Below are positions 1-5,321 of a DNA stretch of 5,623 nucleotides, in pieces (the stretch's first letter is position 1; every line of letters starts with the position of its first letter). The notes under the pieces are model-generated. The model was not told the origin of the DNA. It ran no database searches and saw only the letters and a list, made by a program, of their open reading frames with translations. Made by a program: the position numbers and the translations under genes. The DNA is from Candidatus Woesearchaeota archaeon (lineage in GTDB: Archaea; Nanobdellota; Nanobdellia; Woesearchaeales; UBA525). The stretch is from positions 1-5,623 of the forward strand of contig RFKA01000121.1 of the NCBI GenBank assembly GCA_003694385.1, read 5' to 3'.

Positions 1-1
1 C

Positions 2-244
2 CTCTTCCTCGGCACGTTCGGATTATTCCTCGTGAGCATCCCCATAGCGCCCTTCCTCCGCGCGAAGTACACGCGTGTTCTCTCAGTGCTCTTTTTAGCG
101 CTCACGCCGCTTCTCCTCTTCGGCTGGCTCTACATGTTTGCACCCGCGCTCGGCATCTGGAGCGTCATCCTCCTCTTCATAGGAACGCGCGTCCAACGAC
201 GCGCACGAAAAGTGAAGCGCACATCCATCCAGCAGCGTGACTAA
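2..244 (+). CDS. Partial membrane protein, C-terminal part, function unknown
   Basis: The reading frame is open from base 2, so the 5' end and true start lie outside the window; the ATG at 32 is probably internal. About 80 residues are visible. They form three hydrophobic stretches (roughly residues 1-19, 28-47 and 51-66 of the visible part), followed by a strongly basic tail rich in Arg and Lys (about 68-76), which by the positive-inside rule should lie in the cytoplasm. No cysteine pair, no conserved motif and no recognisable family is visible. The stop codon is two bases before the ATG of the thioredoxin-like gene, so the two are almost certainly cotranscribed. Membrane partners of Dsb-type proteins are often encoded beside them, but nothing here shows a quinone or thiol site, so no such role is assigned. 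I am confident it is coding and unsure of its function. Confidence 0.65.
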   Translation, partial: LFLGTFGLFLVSIPIAPFLRAKYTRVLSVLFLALTPLLLFGWLYMFAPALGIWSVILLFIGTRVQRRARKVKRTSIQQRD

Positions 245-246
245 AC

Positions 247-1029
247 ATGGCTCGTCGCAGCTCCAAACGCAGCCCTCGCAACCCCCGACGCAACTTCATT
301 ATTGGTGTAGCGCTCTTCATGAGTGCCCTGCTCTACTTGGCGGGCGTCCTCAGCGGGCTTTACGCGAACAAAATTCTCGAAGAGCGCACGAACACGCACC
401 TCGCGTCGCTCAAGAATGAAACAGAACAAGATATCAGGACACTCCAAGAGGGCACGCAGGAAGAACTACAGCACCTGCAAAACTACATCAATTTCCTCGA
501 GACCACGCTGAAGAGTATGCAGCTTGAGCGGCTCTTCGCCGAGACGCTCTCGCAAGAGCAGGCTTGCGCTTTCTCAGCCCTCTCGATGCAGTACCTCATT
601 ACGCAACTCCAAGTGTATCGCGAGCAGCTCCCTTTTCGCATTGAAGCCTACGAGCGCGACAATGAGCTCTCCGAGGAATACCTCCAGCTGAAAGAACAGT
701 ACAACGCGCTCTCAGTGCAAGCGTGGATTGTCGCGCGGAACCAGCACCTCGCCTGTGGCACGGACCTCGTCTACGGCCTCTACTTCTACTCTCGCGACTG
801 CGAGAACTGCGTCCGGCAAGGAGAGGAGCTGGACACCTTCACGCTCTCCCTGCAGCGAGAAGGGAAGGATGTGATGCTCTTCACAATCGATGCAGACTCA
901 GACGACCCCCTCATTAACATCATCAAAAACTACTACTCCATTACCGCTGTGCCCGCGCTCATCATCAATGATAATGTGTACCAGGGTCGAGTCTTCACTG
1001 CTAATCAACTCAAGGAGGCGGTCGCGTGA
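247..1029 (+). CDS. Membrane-anchored coiled-coil protein with C-terminal thioredoxin-like domain (CENC)
   Basis: This 260-residue protein has a basic N-terminus (eight Arg or Lys in residues 3-15), one transmembrane helix at about 17-40, a polar Gln/Glu-rich stretch likely to form coiled coil (about 43-105), a second helical, charged stretch (115-160), and a thioredoxin-like domain from about 173 to the end. The redox motif is Cys185-Glu-Asn-Cys188, after a beta strand ending in FYS; the cis-proline of the fold is Pro236 in an AVPALII strand. The basic tail suggests N-in topology, placing the thioredoxin domain outside the membrane, so a role as thiol oxidant, reductant or isomerase for surface proteins is inferred. 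Two further cysteines, 107 and 170, flank the second helical part and could pair. The ATG follows the previous stop by two bases, with a weak GTGA site at 237-240. It belongs to the same run as the DsbA-like gene. The fold is likely; the direction of the redox reaction is unknown. Confidence 0.85.
   Translation: MARRSSKRSPRNPRRNFIIGVALFMSALLYLAGVLSGLYANKILEERTNTHLASLKNETEQDIRTLQEGTQEELQHLQNYINFLETTLKSMQLERLFAETLSQEQACAFSALSMQYLITQLQVYREQLPFRIEAYERDNELSEEYLQLKEQYNALSVQAWIVARNQHLACGTDLVYGLYFYSRDCENCVRQGEELDTFTLSLQREGKDVMLFTIDADSDDPLINIIKNYYSITAVPALIINDNVYQGRVFTANQLKEAVA
1014..1018 (+). promoter_or_regulatory. Ribosome binding site GGAGG for the DsbA-like gene
   Basis: GGAGG (within AAGGAGG) lies seven bases before the GTG at 1026, inside the 3' end of the preceding gene. 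It is a near-perfect match to the 16S rRNA tail. It decides the GTG start, which overlaps the upstream stop codon by four bases (GTGA). Confidence 0.8.
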
Positions 1030-1712
1030 AGCGGAAAGGACTCTTCTTCCTCCTTCTCTTCCTCATCATTATCATGGCCCTGCTCGCCAATGGCGCTTGG
1101 CAGACCGAGCGCGCCTTCCAAGAGGAGCTCTCTGGTGTGCCCGCCCCGAGTTTTTTCTCGACGAGACCTTCCCTTTCGGACAGGCCATTCTTGGGCTCTG
1201 CGGAAGCGCCACTCACCCTCATCGTCTTCTCAGATTTCCGCTCACCAGCAGCACGCAGCTTCGCCACGGAATACCTCCCCCAACTCAAGAAGGATTATAT
1301 CGAGCCAGGTGTGCTGCGCTACTATGGCAAATACTCGCTCCTCCTTGATGATATAGCGCAGCAGACGGAGGACTACCGTTATGCCCAAGCACTCGCATGC
1401 GTCCAAACAGTTGCTCCCGAAACGTTCTTTGCAGTGTATGACTGGCTCTTCACAGCGGCTCCTGAGGAACTCTTAAATATTCCTGAACGCTTCGCTGTCC
1501 CGCAAGAGCCCTTCAGGAGTTGCTTTGCAGGCCCGCCACAGCCATCCGTTATCCAGGACGCTGCAGAAACTGAGCGTTTTGGCGGCGTCGGCATCAGGCC
1601 ACGCCTGTACCTCGGTGTGCACGGGGCGAGCAACACAGTGATTGATGGCCTCCCCTCCTATACGCGGCTCAAGCGCAGCATCAGGGACTACGAGACACAA
1701 GTTGGTAATTAA
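1026..1712 (+). CDS. Membrane-anchored DsbA-like (thioredoxin_4-type) protein lacking the CxxC site
   Basis: The 228-residue protein starts with GTG. A short basic start (KRK) leads into a hydrophobic segment at about 5-21, a signal anchor or signal peptide, then a linker and a DsbA-type domain. The entry LGSAEAPLTLIVFSDF (56-71) matches the usual lead into the active site of the DsbA/thioredoxin_4 family, where SDFxCPxC is expected. Here residues 73-76 read SPAA, so both catalytic cysteines are missing. The rest of the fold remains: an AxAxxC helix start with Cys125, the FFxxYDWLF segment (134-142), Cys166 in FRSCF, and a likely cis-proline at Pro192 in GVGIRPRLYLG. This argues for a pseudo-enzyme with a binding or structural role rather than a decaying gene, since the frame is intact. 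It overlaps the upstream thioredoxin-like gene by four bases, which suggests translational coupling. The function is inferred only. Confidence 0.85.
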   Translation: MKRKGLFFLLLFLIIIMALLANGAWQTERAFQEELSGVPAPSFFSTRPSLSDRPFLGSAEAPLTLIVFSDFRSPAARSFATEYLPQLKKDYIEPGVLRYYGKYSLLLDDIAQQTEDYRYAQALACVQTVAPETFFAVYDWLFTAAPEELLNIPERFAVPQEPFRSCFAGPPQPSVIQDAAETERFGGVGIRPRLYLGVHGASNTVIDGLPSYTRLKRSIRDYETQVGN

Positions 1713-1714
1713 GC

Positions 1715-1720
1715 AGGTGG
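1715..1720 (+). promoter_or_regulatory. Ribosome binding site AGGTGG for the first glycosyltransferase gene
   Basis: AGGTGG sits six bases before the ATG at 1727 in the 14-base gap after the DsbA-like gene. It matches AGGTGA, the complement of the CACCUCC-containing 16S tail, except at the last base. It supports the ATG at 1727 as the start. Confidence 0.6.
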
Positions 1721-1726
1721 ACAACG

Positions 1727-2965
1727 ATGCAAGCATACGAACTGACACTCCTCATCTATAACCTCACACTCATCCCGATGATTTTCTTCAGCGTCCTCTT
1801 CCTCATCCTGAGCCTCATCAACCTCTCGATGACCGAGCGGAAACGTCGCTTCCCCAAGCTCAAAACACTCCCCTTTGTCAGCATCCAGATACCAGCGTTC
1901 AATGACCCCATCGCTGAGCGCTGTGTACGGCAATGCCTCAAAATGGATTATCCGCGTAACCGCTACGAAATACTCATCGTCGACGACAGCACGAACAAGG
2001 AAACACAGCAACTCCTCAAGCGATTCGCAAAAAAACACCCTGGCTTCGTCAAGTATGTGCACCGCGAGAACCGCGAAGGCTTCAAGCCGGGGGCGCTAAA
2101 TGCCGCGATGCCTCAGACGAAAGGGGATATTATCGTCGTGTTTGATGCCGACTGGATCCCGAAGAAAGACTTCCTCCGGAAGATTGTCCGGCCATTCGCA
2201 GACCCCAAGGTGGCGATTGTCCAGACGCGGCAAGGGTTCTATAATCACCGAACGAACCTCATCTCCCGCTTCGCGGCATACACGCTCATGATATACCACA
2301 CAATCGTCATGCCCATTAACAACCGCATTAACTGCGTGTTCTTCTGTGGAACTGCTGGCGCGCTCAGGCGCTCAGCCTTTGAGGAAGTGGGTGGCTGGAA
2401 CAAGGCGAGCATCACCGAGGACAGCGACCTGAGCATCAAGCTGCTCCTGAAGGGCTACACGACGGTGTATCTCGAGGATGAGACGCCGAGCGAGGTGCCC
2501 GAAACGTTCGAGAGCTTCATCAAGCAACAGATGCGCTGGTGCTACGGGAATGTACGAGTCTTCATCGACAACATGGGGAGTATTCTCTTCCGCAAAGGAC
2601 TCTCCCTTAAGCAACGCATCATGATAACCTATATCACGATGGGTCACATCATCGCGCCCATCGTCGTCCTCATGACCATCTTCGGCTTTAGTGGCTGGTT
2701 CCTCGGCGAACCGGCTCTCTTCAACTGGTTCGACCTCGTCGACCTCATCACGCGTATCCTCCTCACCGCAGGCTTCTTCGTCCTCGGCTTCGTCACGCTC
2801 TGGCGCCACAGCCTCTTGGACGAGTTCAAGTACCTCGCGGCGGGCGCGCTGACGATAGGCCTCGTGCTTTCCGTCGCGAATAGCGTCGCGCTCTTCAAAG
2901 CAGTGTTTAATAGGAACCTGCACTGGTTTTGTACGCCGAAGGTCGATAACGCGAAGGCGTTATAA
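1727..2965 (+). CDS. Cellulose-synthase-like membrane glycosyltransferase, family GT2
   Basis: The 412-residue protein has one N-terminal membrane helix (about 9-33), a cytoplasmic GT-A catalytic domain (about 50-280) and three C-terminal helices (about 298-327, 336-358, 369-394). All hallmarks of processive GT2 enzymes are present: IPAFND (55-60), nucleotide-binding Asp86-Asp87, the GFKPGALN segment (118-125), DAD at 140-142 for the metal and nucleotide, FCGTAGALRR (206-215) for acceptor contact, TED at 230-232 with the probable catalytic base, and QQMRW at 267-271. The C-terminus has a WFCTPK element (400-405) like that closing many cellulose-synthase-like proteins. It should transfer sugars from a nucleotide sugar to a growing chain and pass the chain through the membrane; the sugar cannot be read from the sequence. 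The next gene, also GT2, follows after two bases. The family assignment is firm; a link to the upstream thiol proteins is inferred from spacing. Confidence 0.93.
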   Translation: MQAYELTLLIYNLTLIPMIFFSVLFLILSLINLSMTERKRRFPKLKTLPFVSIQIPAFNDPIAERCVRQCLKMDYPRNRYEILIVDDSTNKETQQLLKRFAKKHPGFVKYVHRENREGFKPGALNAAMPQTKGDIIVVFDADWIPKKDFLRKIVRPFADPKVAIVQTRQGFYNHRTNLISRFAAYTLMIYHTIVMPINNRINCVFFCGTAGALRRSAFEEVGGWNKASITEDSDLSIKLLLKGYTTVYLEDETPSEVPETFESFIKQQMRWCYGNVRVFIDNMGSILFRKGLSLKQRIMITYITMGHIIAPIVVLMTIFGFSGWFLGEPALFNWFDLVDLITRILLTAGFFVLGFVTLWRHSLLDEFKYLAAGALTIGLVLSVANSVALFKAVFNRNLHWFCTPKVDNAKAL

Positions 2966-2967
2966 CG

Positions 2968-4227
2968 ATGGTCGCCGACCTCGCAGCGAGTATCGTCACG
3001 ACGATTTTTCTCTTGTATGTGCTCTCCTACTATGTCCTCCTCTTCCTTCCGCAGCGTCGAGAGCCGCGCACACGGCGTTTCTCGAGCATCACCATAATCA
3101 TTCCTGCGCGGAACGAAGCGCCCTACCTGCGAGCGTGCATCGCGAGCGTGCTCGCAGCGCGCTTCAAGGGGACGAAGCAAGTTATTGTTATTGATGACGC
3201 GAGTATCGATGAGACTGCGTGTATCGCGCGCTCTTTTGGCCGGCGACTCATGCTCTTGCGGAACACGACACAGCTTGGCAAAGCAGCCTCGATGAACAAA
3301 GCGCTCAAGCGCGCATCAGGGGAACTCATCGCTGTCGTTGATGGTGATAGTGTTATCGCGCCCGACGCGCTCGAAGCGGCTGCGCGCGAAGCGGGGAAGA
3401 GGCGTGTTGCTGCCGTCGCAGCAGTCGTAAAAGTGAAGAACAGACGCCAGTTTGTGAACCCCTGGGTGCACATCGAGCTCGTCTATAACAGCCTCATCAG
3501 GGCGCTTTTCAGTAAAGTGAACGCAAATATCGTGACCCCCGGTGCGCTGAGTGTGTACCGTGCTGATGCGCTGCGGGAAATAGGGGGTTTCAGCACCGAG
3601 GGCTTCTCAGAAGACGTTGACGTCGCGATAAGACTCATACGGGCTGGCTATCGCGTGGGCTTCGCCGAGGATGCTATCGCGGAGACGAATATGCCTCCCG
3701 ATCCCAAAGGGTTTTTTCGCCAGCGGATGCGTATGGCGCGTGGCATGATTAATATTCTCAAGCGCCACCTCGAAGCTAACAAGACGGTCATCGACCTGTA
3801 TACGCTCCCGCTCTTCTTATTCTGGTATGTGCAGGCAGTTATTATGGGTAGTATCACTCTCTACCAGCTCTGGGCAGGGTATGTCACCTACTTCGCGAGC
3901 AAAGGGGTCTATGTGAGCCTCGGCGTCCTCAAGTTCTTCTTTGAGTGGTTCTCCATTGTTGGGTTTGTGCGCTGGACCTGGCACGTCGCAACGGGTATCG
4001 CCCCCCTCACGTTCCTCGCCGCGGTGGGCATCGCAAGCACGCTCCTCAGCTATCCGCTCTTCCTCTATGCGCTCTGGAAGTACGATGGTGCACTCCGCCC
4101 ACTGCACCTCCTCGCGTTCTGCTTCATGTTCCCGTTCTGGCTGCTCATCATGGTTATCTACATCATGAGTTTGCCTGAGCTCTTCCGGACAGAGCAGTAT
4201 AATCGTTGGAAGAAAAACGAGCCTTGA
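2968..4227 (+). CDS. PgaC/NodC-like membrane glycosyltransferase, family GT2, with altered QxxRW motif
   Basis: The 419-residue protein has an N-terminal helix (8-27), a GT-A domain (about 40-270) and four likely C-terminal membrane or interfacial helices (279-303, 314-334, 344-369, 379-402). Visible motifs are IIIPARNEA (43-51), IDDAS with Asp76-Asp77, LGKAASMNKAL (103-113), DGD at 125-127, TPGALSVYR (190-198) and SED at 214-216. The GKAxxxN and DGD pattern is closer to N-acetylglucosamine-polymer synthases (PgaC, NodC, hyaluronan synthase) than to cellulose synthases. The processivity motif reads QRMRM (252-256): the usual Trp is Met. In this class the Trp helps hold the acceptor, so the enzyme may have another acceptor or transfer only one or a few sugars. 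The ATG follows the upstream stop by two bases with only a weak AAGGCG site at 2954-2959, so translation is probably coupled. It is the last gene of the run. Family certain, substrate unknown. Confidence 0.92.
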   Translation: MVADLAASIVTTIFLLYVLSYYVLLFLPQRREPRTRRFSSITIIIPARNEAPYLRACIASVLAARFKGTKQVIVIDDASIDETACIARSFGRRLMLLRNTTQLGKAASMNKALKRASGELIAVVDGDSVIAPDALEAAAREAGKRRVAAVAAVVKVKNRRQFVNPWVHIELVYNSLIRALFSKVNANIVTPGALSVYRADALREIGGFSTEGFSEDVDVAIRLIRAGYRVGFAEDAIAETNMPPDPKGFFRQRMRMARGMINILKRHLEANKTVIDLYTLPLFLFWYVQAVIMGSITLYQLWAGYVTYFASKGVYVSLGVLKFFFEWFSIVGFVRWTWHVATGIAPLTFLAAVGIASTLLSYPLFLYALWKYDGALRPLHLLAFCFMFPFWLLIMVIYIMSLPELFRTEQYNRWKKNEP

Positions 4228-4254
4228 ACCCGGGTGTCTGGGGAAGGGCTGAGT

Positions 4255-4265
4255 AATATTTGTTT
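4255..4265 (+). terminator. Possible T-rich archaeal-type terminator after the glycosyltransferase run
   Basis: AATATTTGTTT lies about 28 bases after the last stop codon of the run, and a pyrimidine-rich stretch follows it. There is no convincing stem-loop before it. Archaeal terminators are often simple T-tracts, so it is a candidate, but the tract is interrupted and short. Confidence 0.25.
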
Positions 4266-4287
4266 CTCGCTCCTTATAGTTCCGTGC

Positions 4288-4309
4288 TATACGCGATTTA
4301 CGCGATATA
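4288..4309. repeat. Imperfect palindrome with 9-base-period direct repeat of ACGCGAT
   Basis: ACGCGAT occurs at 4291-4297 and again at 4300-4306. The same stretch can be read as TATACGCG, a five-base spacer and CGCG-ATATA, an inverted repeat with one extra base in the right arm. It lies directly before and partly over the TATA-like box of the nucleotidyltransferase gene, the position where a regulator would block or help the transcription machinery. Functional status is inferred from position only. Confidence 0.4.
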
Positions 4310-4317
4310 CTTATTAA
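4305..4317 (+). promoter_or_regulatory. Archaeal TATA-like promoter element for the nucleotidyltransferase gene
   Basis: The A/T-rich stretch ATATACTTATTAA stands out in GC-rich surroundings. Its centre (about 4309-4313) is 27-31 bases before the ATG at 4340. With the usual archaeal distance of about 25-27 bases from TATA box to transcription start, the RNA would begin within a few bases of the ATG. This fits the absence of any Shine-Dalgarno sequence before the gene and points to a leaderless or nearly leaderless transcript. A weaker alternative is CTTATAGT at 4273-4280. Confidence 0.5.
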
Positions 4318-4339
4318 TCACTAGTGCAGCCTCAGCGGA

Positions 4340-4762
4340 ATGAGAGTTGTCGCCGTCAGTGGGGGCTTCGACCCCGTGCACATCGGGCATGTTCGCCTGT
4401 TTGATGCTGCGAAGAAGCTCGGCGACAAACTCGTCGTCATCGTGAATAATGATAATTGGCTCCTTGCGAAGAAAGGCTTCGTCTTCATGCCAGAGGAAGA
4501 GCGAAAAGCAATCATTGAGTTTCTTCGTCCCGTTGATGAAGTCGTCCTTACAACTCACCCTCCACAACCGAACGATATGTCGGTCTGTGACACCCTCCGC
4601 CAACTGAGGCCTGACATCTTCGCGAATGGTGGCGACCGGAAGGCGGACAATATTCCTGAATACCAGTTGTGTGATGAGCTCGGCATCAAGATGGTCTTTA
4701 ATGTTGGTGGCGGGAAGATTCAGAGCTCGAGCGAACTCGTGAAGCGCGCGCGAAAAAGGTAA
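4340..4762 (+). CDS. HIGH-motif nucleotidyltransferase (cytidylyltransferase-like, HldE-C/RibL/TagD superfamily)
   Basis: The 140-residue protein is a complete single-domain nucleotidyltransferase. SGGFDPVHIGH (7-17) carries the His14 and His17 pair that binds the nucleotide phosphates. It continues with LVVIVNNDNW (31-40), the PEEER segment (51-55) that follows in this superfamily, a PDIFANGGDR segment (91-100), and KIQSSSEL (126-133), the counterpart of the C-terminal ISSTxI or STT element that closes the active site. Such enzymes join a phosphorylated small molecule to CMP or AMP; relatives make ADP-heptose, CDP-glycerol or FAD. The NGGDR segment favours the HldE C-domain-like side over RibL, but the substrate is not settled, so no symbol is given. 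It has its own TATA-like promoter, no Shine-Dalgarno site, and overlaps the convergent membrane gene by 65 bases. A role in activating a sugar or polyol phosphate for the nearby glycosyltransferases is inferred from context. Confidence 0.9.
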   Translation: MRVVAVSGGFDPVHIGHVRLFDAAKKLGDKLVVIVNNDNWLLAKKGFVFMPEEERKAIIEFLRPVDEVVLTTHPPQPNDMSVCDTLRQLRPDIFANGGDRKADNIPEYQLCDELGIKMVFNVGGGKIQSSSELVKRARKR

Positions 4763-5321
4763 CGCTCCTCTCTCGTATTCTCCTGAACCGCCGGTAAGGC
4801 CTCGTAATGCAGACAAAGATGATGTGTGCGCTTTCCATAACGAGCACGCCGCTCACCGCAAGTATTGGGTTCCACAACCCGACGAGAAAGAGCAGGAAGA
4901 CGAGCGCGAGCGCAGCGCTGTCAGTGCGGAGCTTCCATCGAGCGAAATTCTGTACTCGCTGCTCTCCCCGCTGTCGTAACAAGGCATACTTGCAGAGTGT
5001 GAGTGCGAAGAGCACGACGTAGGTGCCAAGCCAGACTCTCGTGTCGTGCTGAGAAAGCACGATGAGCCCAAGCAAGAGCGCGGCCAGGATTCCATCGAGG
5101 ATCCACTCTGCCGCCGTCCTGTTCGCCATGCCCTCCGTCGAGAGAAAGCGGCTCCCCCACCAGAAATAACAACCCGTCACGAAACTCGTAGCGAGCACGA
5201 GCAACGAGGCACGCGGCAGGACGAACAAGCTGACAACCACTCCGAACACGAGCACCGAGTTGGCGAACAATTTTCCTCTGCGTTCATTTATAGTGGCCGA
5301 ACTTGTAGCGGAACGTGTCAT
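4698..5321 (-). CDS. Six-helix membrane protein, function unknown
   Basis: From the ATG at 5321 it has 207 residues. Six hydrophobic helices are predicted by eye at about 19-35, 40-56, 73-90, 96-115, 135-150 and 152-172, with a basic N-terminus (ERR at 13-15) and a basic, Ser/Arg-rich C-terminal tail after 174. I do not recognise a family; there is no clear catalytic motif. The ATG was chosen because AGGTGA ends eight bases before it; an in-frame GTG at 5333 would overlap that site, and a TTG at 5270 (AGAGGA close upstream) is a shorter alternative. The start lies 38 bases inside the end of the upstream glycosyltransferase gene, so the two are coupled. The last 21 codons run antisense to the end of the nucleotidyltransferase gene. 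Consistent hydrophobic segments over the whole frame argue that it is a real gene. A scaffold, flippase-like or lipid-handling partner of the glycosyltransferase is possible but unproved. Confidence 0.75.
   Translation of the reverse strand: MTRSATSSATINERRGKLFANSVLVFGVVVSLFVLPRASLLVLATSFVTGCYFWWGSRFLSTEGMANRTAAEWILDGILAALLLGLIVLSQHDTRVWLGTYVVLFALTLCKYALLRQRGEQRVQNFARWKLRTDSAALALVFLLFLVGLWNPILAVSGVLVMESAHIIFVCITRPYRRFRRIRERSVTFFARASRVRSSSESSRHQH

Noticed and set aside
1041..1064. 24-base all-pyrimidine tract that could suggest a triplex, repeat or regulatory element
   Set aside because: It encodes the Leu/Phe membrane segment of the DsbA-like protein with the CTC and TTC codons preferred throughout the window, so coding explains it.
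890..1348. 152-residue plus-strand frame across the thioredoxin and DsbA-like genes
   Set aside because: It is an out-of-frame reading of two genes with clear domain signatures, low in structure and rich in Ser, Pro and Arg.
2372..2923. 183-residue minus-strand frame, very rich in Glu and Asp
   Set aside because: It lies entirely antisense to the catalytic and membrane part of the first GT2 gene, whose conserved motifs are intact. Its acidic composition is what the complement of Leu, Phe and Val codons yields in this frame.
2644..3180. 178-residue minus-strand frame across the junction of the two GT2 genes
   Set aside because: It is antisense to two well-supported genes, crosses their junction, has an Arg-rich composition without domain features, and no ribosome site of note.
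4228..4235. ACCCGGGT palindrome after the last gene of the run
   Set aside because: Eight bases with no loop or following T-tract close by; it is too short for a terminator stem and is expected by chance.
4298..4816. 172-residue minus-strand frame covering the nucleotidyltransferase gene
   Set aside because: The plus-strand gene shows HIGH, PEEER, NGGDR and SSSEL elements over its whole length; the antisense frame shows no motif and also covers the promoter.
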